In this document: piece after piece, positions 1 through 6,484 of the stretch
Layout: each line of letters starts with the position of its first letter
Numbering within the stretch: position 1 is the stretch's first letter
Source of the DNA: JAAYJM01 sp964498585
Lineage (GTDB): Bacteria; Bacteroidota; Ignavibacteria; Kapaibacteriales; UBA2268
DNA: 6,908 nt
Direction: 5' to 3'
Assembly: GCA_964498585.1 (NCBI GenBank)
Contig: CAZCHH010000098.1
Span: 1-6,908, forward strand
Made by a program: the position numbers and the translations under genes
Notes under the pieces: generated by a model
What the model saw: the letters and a program-made list of their open reading frames with translations, nothing else
What the model was told of the DNA's origin: nothing
The model's database searches: none

Positions 1-2941
1 CATTTTCTCCAATTGAGTATAGGTTGCCAACTGCAGATATAGCTAAATTAATAAGTTTTCCTGAACTAACAGTTCCAATAAAATATTGATTACCATTATT
101 TATATCAATCGTACAAAGTTGAGTATTGCCATCGACAAATGCTAATCCATACATAGTATTTGTTTGTATATCCCAGCTAATACCAGTAAAATTATTGTAT
201 AGATATCCAATAAATGTTCTTTCTCCATTGAATGGATTTATTGAAACAATGTTATTTGTATTATACTCAATACCATACCAAACACCATCGCCCCATGCTC
301 CGGTTATTATATTATCCATCATTTCTTGCTCTGCAATTTGCAAACAATAATCTGGATTGCTTAATAAGAATGAAACAGGCCCTATAACATAGTTACTGCT
401 TGTAGCATCAGTAATATATGCATAAGCAACCGGAATTGCACCAGTAGAAAAATTCCAAGTTGCTGACCATTGACTAATTGAGCAATCGTTTTGAGCAATT
501 ACTCTCCAATAAATAGTTGAATTTAAAGGTAAATTGAGCATTGTTATTTGAGATTGTGCGGTTAAGCTATCAACAATAATCTGTGTAAAATTACTATCAA
601 TTGCTACTTGCACCTGATAATTCATAGCTCCTAAAATTGGTTCCCAAATTAAATCTTGTATTTGCTCATGTCCAATACTTTCATTTTCGGGTAATAACAA
701 GATTACCGAAGGTAAATCACCTTCTGTTATGAAGCTCCACTCAGATGATTTTGCTAATTTTAATCCATCGTTTGAATATACTCTCCACCAATATTGAGTG
801 GTTTCATTTAATTCATTTTCAGGAGGTATTTGATATTCCGATTCCGTTATTTCACTAATATCTATAATTATATTCGAAAAATCTTGTGTATCCGAAACCT
901 GTAACCTATAATTTATTGCTTCTTCTACGTCTGACCAATCAAAGAGCGTTTCTGTATTCACGCAAAGTGAATTCTTTGATGGTGTTTCTAAATATGGAGG
1001 GAACAATTCTTCATCATCTAAAATAAATTTTATATTTGGGCGATAAGTAGATAAGAATGCTGCTGGTGGGTCTGATGTACAAATTGTATAGCAGTTGTAT
1101 TGATAATAATATCGAGATGCATTATATGAATACTCTGTCCAATAAGTTGATTGATTGCTTGAATAATTAATATTATTGAAACAAACATCAACAAGTAAAT
1201 TTGAAAATCCGTCCCAGAAAAATGGTTCACTTAATTCATGAATATTCCAGCCGGGAACTGGTGGGTAATATCCGTGATAGTAAACCGGAGTAAAACCATC
1301 AAGTTCCCAAACGTCTGTTAATTCGGTTAAATCGGTGCTTTTTATTTTTATAGTAAAATTGCTACAAGGAGGCCAGCTGCTATTGATAGATGCAACATTA
1401 AAGCCAATAGCAGTTAACCATCCTGCATTTCCATTTGCTGCAGAAATTTCTTCTGCACGAATTAGAAACTGATGTTTTGCTCCATTGTACCGATTACCGT
1501 AAGGTGCAGGAAATGTCATTAAACCATTATACCCTGTTCCATCACCGACATTTATAACAGAATAAGTTATAAATGAATTTACTTCAGACCAAGGACTTAT
1601 ACTTGAGGGGTTGAGCATTTGCACTCTCCACCAATACTGAGTATTCATTTCTATGCTATCACTAGTAAATTCATTAGTAGAAAGCGTTGGTTCATCAATA
1701 ATTAATTCAGAAAAATTTTCATCTGATGAAACTTGAAGGTAATAAGCAGTTGCTACAAGATGACTACTCCATTTAAAATATGGTTTTAATGAAACTTTTG
1801 TAGCATTATTATCAGGAACAAATAGTACAGGTGCTGGTAAAATACCATCTGTGTTAAATGACCATCCCAATGACCATGGCCCTACTTCTTCTCCATCATA
1901 ATAAGCTCTTACTCGCCAATAATATTTAGTGATTTCATTCAATGTTTGTTCAGGAGGAACATTATAATTATTATTTTCAATTAAAGATTCGTCTATTATT
2001 GTTGTGGCAAAGTCATATTGTTCAGAGATTTGTATTTGATAATAAATTGCATTTTCAACTCCATACCATTGGAACAATGGCTGGATTGAAGTTCCGTATT
2101 CTTCTTTTAAAGGAGCATATAGAATTGGAGGTATATTACCAACTTGAGCCACAGAATAAGCAAATATTTTGTTTGGTGCGCCTTGTATAAGTCCTCCTAC
2201 AGTGAAATAACCAGGATTAATACTATAAGAACTAAATAATCCACCTGCTAATGGATTTACTATATCATTTCCTGCATCGCTTAAAGTATTGTACCAAAGA
2301 CCAGTTTGTTCGCCAGTTTGAATATTAATTTGAATAATAGAAGAATTAATTCCAAAATACTCCTGGCTATGAAGCCAAAGAAAAGGTCCTTCTTCGCTTG
2401 AATTATCGTATGCTGAACCATAAATCATAGGAACATTATGAATCGTAATAGGAATAACAGCATCAACTACTCCGGAACGAGACAATCTAAAAATGTCCGT
2501 TGAAAGGCCTCCACACCAAAATGCATCATTATCAGAATCGTATGCAATATGATTTATTCCTACATCAAGTCCAGATAACGATTCGACTAATGTATGCGAA
2601 GTAAAATCCATCTGATAAATGGGTGCATTTGCAATAGATGTACTACCATAGAAATATTCACCATCATAAGCTAAATCTTTTATATTACTAGCACCAGGAA
2701 TAGTGAAAGTCTCAATCCAGTTTCCGTCAAGGTCATATTTTGCGAAATTACCAGAAGTAGAAAAAGACGTATATAAATATATACCATCTGTTTCAGAACC
2801 AGCTTGGCCTATTCCAGCTTCTGCAGATACATTATAACTCCATAGTAAATTTAAATCTTGCGTTTTAGCAGGCTCAAAGCTGATTAAAAAAATAATCAAT
2901 AATTTGATTATTGGAATTAATAATTTAGACGATTTTAACAT
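1..2941 (-). CDS. Large secreted multidomain protein (propeller, FN3-like and jelly-roll-like modules), C-terminus outside window
   Basis: The minus frame is open from an ATG at 2941 to the left edge (980 codons, no stop), so the gene is 3'-truncated by the window. Residues 1-28 look like a signal peptide: lysines, then a hydrophobic run (LLIIFLISF), then AKTQD. Residues about 30-270 contain repeated blade-like phrases (LAYDGEYFYG, HIAYDSDNDAFWCG) suggesting a beta-propeller. Four FN3-like modules follow at about 276-365, 370-459, 647-741 and 742-833, each with a Y-x-x-Q/L-V/I-S/A phrase and a YYWRV, YWWRV or YWRV strand. Between modules two and three, residues 460-643 form a jelly-roll-like insert with the phrase PFFWDGFSNLLVDVCF, a module style seen in Bacteroidota exoproteins. 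After about 876 a second propeller-like segment begins (GISWDIQTNTMYGLAF). GGAG lies 6 nt before the ATG. Inference: exported, probably a T9SS surface or released protein; ligand unknown. The sorting domain would be beyond the window and is not seen. Confidence 0.88.
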   Translation of the reverse strand, partial: MLKSSKLLIPIIKLLIIFLISFEPAKTQDLNLLWSYNVSAEAGIGQAGSETDGIYLYTSFSTSGNFAKYDLDGNWIETFTIPGASNIKDLAYDGEYFYGSTSIANAPIYQMDFTSHTLVESLSGLDVGINHIAYDSDNDAFWCGGLSTDIFRLSRSGVVDAVIPITIHNVPMIYGSAYDNSSEEGPFLWLHSQEYFGINSSIIQINIQTGEQTGLWYNTLSDAGNDIVNPLAGGLFSSYSINPGYFTVGGLIQGAPNKIFAYSVAQVGNIPPILYAPLKEEYGTSIQPLFQWYGVENAIYYQIQISEQYDFATTIIDESLIENNNYNVPPEQTLNEITKYYWRVRAYYDGEEVGPWSLGWSFNTDGILPAPVLFVPDNNATKVSLKPYFKWSSHLVATAYYLQVSSDENFSELIIDEPTLSTNEFTSDSIEMNTQYWWRVQMLNPSSISPWSEVNSFITYSVINVGDGTGYNGLMTFPAPYGNRYNGAKHQFLIRAEEISAANGNAGWLTAIGFNVASINSSWPPCSNFTIKIKSTDLTELTDVWELDGFTPVYYHGYYPPVPGWNIHELSEPFFWDGFSNLLVDVCFNNINYSSNQSTYWTEYSYNASRYYYQYNCYTICTSDPPAAFLSTYRPNIKFILDDEELFPPYLETPSKNSLCVNTETLFDWSDVEEAINYRLQVSDTQDFSNIIIDISEITESEYQIPPENELNETTQYWWRVYSNDGLKLAKSSEWSFITEGDLPSVILLLPENESIGHEQIQDLIWEPILGAMNYQVQVAIDSNFTQIIVDSLTAQSQITMLNLPLNSTIYWRVIAQNDCSISQWSATWNFSTGAIPVAYAYITDATSSNYVIGPVSFLLSNPDYCLQIAEQEMMDNIITGAWGDGVWYGIEYNTNNIVSINPFNGERTFIGYLYNNFTGISWDIQTNTMYGLAFVDGNTQLCTIDINNGNQYFIGTVSSGKLINLAISAVGNLYSIGEN

Positions 2942-2947
2942 TACAAT

Positions 2948-2951
2948 CTCC
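2948..2951 (-). promoter_or_regulatory. Candidate Shine-Dalgarno for the large secreted protein
   Basis: On the minus strand GGAG sits 6 nt before the ATG at 2941. It supports this ATG, which is also the one that places a signal peptide at the extreme N-terminus. Ribosome binding sites are often weak in Bacteroidota, so the match is helpful rather than decisive. Confidence 0.5.
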
Positions 2952-3158
2952 ATATATAGTGAAAAATAATTTAGTTAAATTATATTTTGTTATGTTATTT
3001 AATATAGAACAAATTAATCATTTGCATTTAATAAATAATATTTAATCAACTTATCAGACATTAAGAAATCCCCATCTTATAATTAGAGAGTTATGCATGT
3101 GTAGAAAACAAGTTCTATTATTGATTAGGTTTATTAGATTGTCCATTTTTTTATACAT

Positions 3159-3187
3159 GTAAAATAATTATACTTATAATTATTTAC
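3159..3187. repeat. AT-rich inverted repeat in divergent spacer
   Basis: The left arm GTAAAATAATTATA (3159-3172) and right arm TATAATTATTTAC (3175-3187) are reverse complements except for one missing A/T, with a 2-nt centre (CT). The repeat lies about 92 bp before the start of the helical protein gene and about 220 bp from the start of the secreted protein gene. It could be an operator for a dimeric regulator or a DNA structural element. In DNA this AT-rich a chance palindrome cannot be dismissed. No T tract follows, so it does not look like a terminator. Confidence 0.45.
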
Positions 3188-3278
3188 AATTTATTTAATA
3201 ATAATATTTGGAAAAAAGAAAAGATTTAAGTAAATTGGCTATCGAAGATATAATTTATCATATAATATTCAATGACTT

Positions 3279-4766
3279 ATGTCCTCAAAAAAGGATTTCG
3301 TTATTATGGAAAACTTATTAGAACATTTAATTTCATCTTTAACTCAAAGAGAAAAAGCTTTTATTAATAAAAACTTAAACAGTAAGTCAGATTTACTAAC
3401 AAACTCATCTTTTTTATATGAGCATATCTTAAAAAATGGTAAAATAAATAAATATTTATTAGTTAAGCAATTAGGAAATAAAAATATAGTAAAAAATTTA
3501 ACTAAGGAAAAAGAAAAACTAATTGAAAAAATATTATTATGTTTATTAAATTTTCATAAAAACAGTAATTCTCATAAAATAATAACAAAATATATTCTTT
3601 TTATAAAAACAATGATTGAACGAGATATATTCAGCAATATTGAAAAATATATTAAAAAAGCTAAAAATCTTGCTTATAAATATGAAGAATTTAATTTAAT
3701 TCTGAATATTATTGAAATTGAAGAATCCCTTTGTTTTACAAATTGTTTTATTATTAATTATAACAAATTAAAAGAACTTCAAGATGAAAGAGAAAAAATA
3801 TATAAAATAATAAAGAACTTGAATTATTTATTAACATTAAAAGCCGAATTACAACAATATCAGTTCAATGAGGAATCTTATAATTTTGATTTAAATAATT
3901 TTATAAAAAATTATGGACATTCACCATTAATCAATGAAGACGAAATTTTAAGCGTAAAAGCTAAAAGTGTTTCTTTTTATATAAAAGGTATTATTAGTTT
4001 TATTCAACATGATTACCATTCTTCAGTTGAATTGCAATCTAAACATTATAGTTTATTTAATGACCATCCATATTTATTTCCACGAAAAGAATATTTACAA
4101 CTAATAAGTAATTTCTTATATTCTTTTAGCTTAATAAAAAATGAATGTTTGTTTAATAATTTAATGAAAGAATTTCTAAACATTAAAGATGCTTCTAAAG
4201 AAGAATTAGAATTTATTACAAAAAGAAAATATCATAGAACTTTAACTCTATACCACCAATTAGAACGTTATAAAGATGGTGAACGTTTAGCAATTGAAGC
4301 CGAAAATTATATTGAAAATAATCGTTTAATATTTAGTAATATTGAAAATATTGAACTTCATTTTAATATAATGAGGGCTTTCATTGATAGTATGAATTAT
4401 ACAAAAGCAATTCAATGTACTCAAAAACAATTTAGAAACATTGGATTAGAATTAAATAGTTCTATGTTCAAACTTTTTGAGTTCATTGCTCATTACAAAT
4501 TAGGAAATTTTGAAAATCTTATTTATTCTGTTAATTCTTGGACAAAAACTATTTCTTCCAAAAGAAAGCAATTCCCTATTGAAAAAGTATTAATTAGATT
4601 TTTTCGATTAGTTATCAATAAAACTACCTGCGAAGAAAAAAAACAATTAATCATTAATACAATTAACCAATTAAAAGATTTTGAAAAAAGCGAACAGAAA
4701 TATTATATAGACCATTTTTTCAACTTCACTGTATGGTTCGAGCGTGAATTGGATGAGATGAAGTAA
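3279..4766 (+). CDS. Helical TPR-like protein of unknown function (495 aa)
   Basis: I do not recognise a named function. The protein appears almost wholly alpha-helical, rich in Lys, Asn, Ile, Leu and Glu, with no signal peptide or membrane segment, so it is probably cytoplasmic. The N-terminal part (LISSLTQREKAFI at 17-29; IEKYIKKAKNLAYKYEEF at 121-138) resembles, from memory, a set of about 500-residue uncharacterised Bacteroidota proteins with the same SL-S/T-x-x-EK opening. Paired helices at about 230-262, 356-390 and 396-422 look like degenerate TPR units, suggesting a protein-binding scaffold. The first ATG is at 3279, just after an in-frame TGA at 3273-3275. A second ATG at 3306 (residue 10) is preceded by AAAAAAGGA at 3287-3295 and would begin right at the family-like segment, so it may be the true start. 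The gene is strikingly AT-rich, stands alone and ends in its own terminator. No catalytic motif is visible. Confidence 0.85.
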   Translation: MSSKKDFVIMENLLEHLISSLTQREKAFINKNLNSKSDLLTNSSFLYEHILKNGKINKYLLVKQLGNKNIVKNLTKEKEKLIEKILLCLLNFHKNSNSHKIITKYILFIKTMIERDIFSNIEKYIKKAKNLAYKYEEFNLILNIIEIEESLCFTNCFIINYNKLKELQDEREKIYKIIKNLNYLLTLKAELQQYQFNEESYNFDLNNFIKNYGHSPLINEDEILSVKAKSVSFYIKGIISFIQHDYHSSVELQSKHYSLFNDHPYLFPRKEYLQLISNFLYSFSLIKNECLFNNLMKEFLNIKDASKEELEFITKRKYHRTLTLYHQLERYKDGERLAIEAENYIENNRLIFSNIENIELHFNIMRAFIDSMNYTKAIQCTQKQFRNIGLELNSSMFKLFEFIAHYKLGNFENLIYSVNSWTKTISSKRKQFPIEKVLIRFFRLVINKTTCEEKKQLIINTINQLKDFEKSEQKYYIDHFFNFTVWFERELDEMK

Positions 4767-4802
4767 CTCTTCCATATTTAAGAAAATATAGAAGAGTTTT
4801 TT
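4765..4802 (+). terminator. Intrinsic terminator of the helical protein gene
   Basis: An outer 8-bp perfect stem (AACTCTTC 4765-4772 with GAAGAGTT 4791-4798) is followed, after one C/A mismatch, by a 6-bp inner stem (ATATTT 4774-4779 with AAATAT 4784-4789) and an AAGA loop. A run of six T (4797-4802) begins in the stem and continues past it. The hairpin starts within the TAA stop codon. It separates this gene transcriptionally from the downstream glycosyltransferase. Confidence 0.85.
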
Positions 4803-4806
4803 CAAA

Positions 4807-4842
4807 AGTCATGCTAACAACTTGTTGATAGCATGACTGAGA
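4807..4842. repeat. Palindromic intergenic repeat, copy A
   Basis: AGTCATGCTA (4807-4816) pairs perfectly with TAGCATGACT (4829-4838). Inside, after an A/A mismatch, CAA pairs with TTG around a CTTG loop. The trailing GAGA (4839-4842) is shared with copy B at 6203-6238, and the two copies match at 30 of 36 positions. It resembles, from memory, the dispersed GTCAT...CTTG...ATGAC repeats common between genes in Bacteroidota. It lies directly behind the terminator and is too far from its T run to be part of it. Confidence 0.75.
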
Positions 4843-4875
4843 AAATCTATGTAATAATTGGATTGTGAGATTCTC

Positions 4876-4890
4876 TTCTGCGCCGCAGAA
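4876..4890. repeat. Short GC-rich palindrome
   Basis: TTCTGCG (4876-4882) and CGCAGAA (4884-4890) form a perfect 7-bp inverted repeat around a single C. It is a small GC-rich island in otherwise AT-rich DNA and lies about 60 bp before the glycosyltransferase start. It may be a decayed piece of the same repeat neighbourhood as 4807-4842, or a regulatory site. Nothing in the sequence decides between them. Confidence 0.4.
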
Positions 4891-4949
4891 TATCAATTTT
4901 TGAACTACATTAACTATAATTATAACTGTAAACTTTCTAATAATAAATA

Positions 4950-6077
4950 ATGAATCTTTGTTTTTTCAATGCATATCCCGGGTTCGGTGGCTTAGAAATC
5001 CAAATGGTGAAAAGAGCCACCGATGCCAGCGGTTTGGGCTATCCTTATTTTATTTTTACTTTAAAAGACAGCAAAGCCGATTTGCTTTCAAAGAAAAATA
5101 ATTTGAATACAGAAAATATTCCAAATTATTTCAGATATTTAGATATTTTTTCTGCTTATAAAATCTCAAAAATCCTTAATAAACACAAAACAGATATTTG
5201 CATTGTTGGAAAAACAGAAAGCATCGGACTTTTATCACTTGCAAGGAAGTTCTGCAAAAAAAAATTCAAAATTATTTTATACCAGCAAATGCAGTCGGGT
5301 CTCATCAAAAAAGACATTTATCATAATTGGGTGTATAAAAATCTTGATGCTGCGATTGTCCTTACAAATATAATGAAAAAGGAACTTAGCGAAACAACGG
5401 CTTTCCCAAAAGAAAAAATCGAAGCTATTCCTTATGGCATTGAACTAGAAAAATTCAATCCGGAAAGCAATAATAAACAGAATTTACGTGCAAAATTCGG
5501 ATTACCACAAGACAGTTTCATTATCGGATGCATTGGCAGAATAGAAGAGCATAAGGGACAGCAGATTTTAGCTCAGTCATTCATTAAAGCGAAACTTCAA
5601 AACACTTTCCTTGTAATATGCGGTAGTGCTGACGATAAGGAATATTTTGAAAATTTATTGAAAGAAATTGAAGCAAATGAACTTCAAAATAGCTTTAAAT
5701 ACATTCCTTTTATTGAAAATGTGAATGAATTGCTTGCCTGCCTTGATGTTTTTGTTATGCCTTCCAACTCCGAAACTTTTGGTTTGGTGCTGATTGAGGC
5801 AATGGCTTCGGGTCTGGCTGTAATAGGGACAAACTCTGGTGGCGTTCCTGAAATAATTACTAACAAAAGGAACGGTTTAATATTCGAGCAAAAGGATTTT
5901 AATACATTAGCTGATTTGCTTACTTCCTATTACAAGAATCCCGATATAAGAAAAGTTTTTGCTAAGCAAGCCAGAACAGACGCTTTAGAAAAATATGATT
6001 ATGTAACCCAAAGAGATAAATTCTTTAAGTTTTGTGAAAAAGTAGTTTCTTATACCAAGTTGTTTTTAGAAATATAA
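4950..6077 (+). CDS. Glycosyltransferase family 4 (GT-B fold), complete
   Basis: A 375-residue retaining GT-B glycosyltransferase that probably moves a sugar from a nucleotide-sugar donor onto a glycan or lipid acceptor in the cytosol. The N-terminal acceptor half opens with MNLCFFNAYPGFGGLE, the glycine-rich first loop of the family. The linker IPYGIE (160-165) leads to the donor half. Donor-site residues are seen as R197 and K202 in GRIEEHKG, and the E-x7-E motif as E275 and E283 in SETFGLVLIEAMASG, followed by GGVPEII (297-303). Length and motif order are normal, with no frameshift. The start follows in-frame TAA codons at 4941-4946, so M1 is the first possible Met. No clear Shine-Dalgarno is present, only an A/T-rich leader. 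There is no neighbouring sugar-synthesis gene, so substrate and pathway (LPS core, O-antigen, exopolysaccharide or protein glycan) cannot be assigned. By eye the gene is less AT-rich than the preceding one. Confidence 0.93.
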   Translation: MNLCFFNAYPGFGGLEIQMVKRATDASGLGYPYFIFTLKDSKADLLSKKNNLNTENIPNYFRYLDIFSAYKISKILNKHKTDICIVGKTESIGLLSLARKFCKKKFKIILYQQMQSGLIKKDIYHNWVYKNLDAAIVLTNIMKKELSETTAFPKEKIEAIPYGIELEKFNPESNNKQNLRAKFGLPQDSFIIGCIGRIEEHKGQQILAQSFIKAKLQNTFLVICGSADDKEYFENLLKEIEANELQNSFKYIPFIENVNELLACLDVFVMPSNSETFGLVLIEAMASGLAVIGTNSGGVPEIITNKRNGLIFEQKDFNTLADLLTSYYKNPDIRKVFAKQARTDALEKYDYVTQRDKFFKFCEKVVSYTKLFLEI

Positions 6078-6097
6078 TATGTGGAGTTCTAAAAATA

Positions 6098-6193
6098 GTC
6101 ATTTCAAAGCGTAACGTGAAATCTAATCAACCATCGGATTAACCCGATGGTTGATAAAGCAATATGAGTTTTCACACTTCGTTTACCAATGAC
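6098..6193. repeat. 96-bp imperfect palindrome, MITE-like
   Basis: The two ends are inverted copies of each other. The first 27 nt from 6098 match the reverse complement of the last 27 nt (ending 6193) at 19 positions, including GTCATT at the tip and GTGAAA inside. At the centre is a perfect 12-bp stem, ATCAACCATCGG (6126-6137) with CCGATGGTTGAT (6144-6155), around an ATTAAC loop. The right arm has about 10 extra bases (6156-6166), so the arms are 40 and 50 nt. No T tract follows the core stem on either strand, so it is a poor terminator. It encodes no protein and I saw no obvious flanking target duplication. Confidence 0.7.
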
Positions 6194-6201
6194 ATCTTTG
6201 C

Positions 6202-6238
6202 CAGTCATACGAGCAGCTTGCTGATAGTATGACTGAGA
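6202..6238. repeat. Palindromic intergenic repeat, copy B
   Basis: CAGTCATAC (6202-6210) pairs with GTATGACTG (6227-6235). The interior has two mismatches around an A-T pair, then CAG/CTG with a CTTG loop. Positions 6203-6238 align without gaps to copy A at 4807-4842. Two of the differences are paired substitutions that keep the stem (G-C to A-T, and A-T to G-C). The trailing GAGA is also shared. Confidence 0.75.
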
Positions 6239-6244
6239 TAGAAA

Positions 6245-6278
6245 AGATGGACTCCACTTTCAAAAGTGTGACACATCT
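6245..6278. repeat. Decayed hairpin repeat of the AGATG...CATCT type
   Basis: The ends AGATG (6245-6249) and CATCT (6274-6278) pair, as do CCACTT (6255-6259 region) and AAGTG (6264-6268 region) near the centre, but the middle of the stem has several mismatches. Its left half (AGATGGACTCCACTT) closely matches the reverse complement of the right half of the hairpin at 6485-6518. Its right half (AAAGTGTGACACATCT) matches the hairpin at 6444-6478. It therefore looks like a mosaic or degenerate member of the same family. Confidence 0.55.
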
Positions 6279-6312
6279 CCTTCCCAATGATTTTAGAATA
6301 AAGAATACAATA

Positions 6313-6340
6313 GTTGAGATGCAATGCATTGCGTCTCTAC
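6313..6340. repeat. GTAGAGACG-family palindrome, imperfect copy
   Basis: A 28-bp palindrome with no loop centred between 6326 and 6327. GCAATG/CATTGC is perfect, flanked by a T/G wobble, four paired bases, one T/T mismatch and three more pairs. The right arm GCGTCTCTAC carries the intact form, while the left arm has two substitutions. Palindromes of the form GTAGAGACGCAATGC and its complement are, from memory, dispersed in many Bacteroidota and some cyanobacterial genomes. Confidence 0.7.
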
Positions 6341-6362
6341 AAAAATCAAAACAAAACAACCG

Positions 6363-6388
6363 TAGAGACGAAAAATTTTTCGTCTCTA
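6363..6388. repeat. GTAGAGACG-family palindrome, perfect copy
   Basis: TAGAGACGAAAAA (6363-6375) is followed immediately by its exact reverse complement (6376-6388), a 26-bp perfect palindrome. Only 22 bases separate it from the related copy at 6313-6340. The facing arms CGTCTCTAC (6332-6340) and GTAGAGACG (6362-6370) are also exact complements, so the pair can fold in a second, competing way. Confidence 0.75.
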
Positions 6389-6443
6389 AAACACAACAAA
6401 TAATGCAAATTATCCCGCCAGGGATTGTATTATTGTGAAATAA

Positions 6444-6478
6444 AAGAAGTGCCACACTTCGAAAGTGTGGCACATCTT
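6444..6478. repeat. Strong hairpin repeat, possible minus-strand terminator
   Basis: GTGCCACACTT (6449-6459) and AAGTGTGGCAC (6463-6473) form a perfect 11-bp stem with a CGA loop. After an A/A mismatch, AAGA (6444-6447) pairs with TCTT (6475-6478). Read on the minus strand the stem is followed by TTCTTTTATTT, a moderately T-rich tail, so it could terminate the minus-strand T9SS cargo gene that ends at 6528. It shares sequence with 6245-6278. Confidence 0.65.
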
Positions 6479-6484
6479 CCTTAT

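Larger units (their letters stand above)
2942..3278. other. Divergent intergenic spacer, no gene
   Basis: These 337 bp separate two divergently transcribed genes and must hold promoters for both. I see no convincing coding potential. The only structured signal is the AT-rich inverted repeat at 3159-3187. A weak resemblance to the Bacteroidota -7 box (TAnnTTTG) is AATATTTG at 3203-3210 on the plus strand, one mismatch from consensus. I found no properly spaced -33 TTTG with it, so I do not call a promoter. Confidence 0.6.

Noticed and set aside
126..350. Plus-strand open frame of 74 codons
   Set aside because: It lies antisense within the continuous minus-strand secreted protein gene, which has a signal peptide and recognisable modules.
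1030..1230. Minus-strand open frame of 66 codons
   Set aside because: It is an out-of-frame reading inside the jelly-roll-like part of the large secreted protein, with no family features.
1942..2190. Plus-strand open frame of 82 codons
   Set aside because: It is antisense to the first FN3-like module of the large secreted protein and has no recognisable content.
3203..3210. Bacteroidota-type promoter (-7 box AATATTTG) for the helical protein gene
   Set aside because: It has one mismatch in an AT-rich background and no correctly spaced -33 TTTG, which is not enough to call.
4895..4902. Bacteroidota-type -7 box AATTTTTG before the glycosyltransferase
   Set aside because: It has one mismatch and no matching -33 element about 19-21 bp upstream, so it could be chance.
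5684..5866. Minus-strand open frame of 60 codons
   Set aside because: It is antisense to the conserved donor-binding motif of the glycosyltransferase, so it mirrors that gene's codon pattern.
6183..6473. Overlapping short open frames on both strands (6229-6438 plus, 6183-6473 minus)
   Set aside because: They run through several palindromic repeats, overlap each other and have no recognisable domain or ribosome binding site. Translated repeats explain them.
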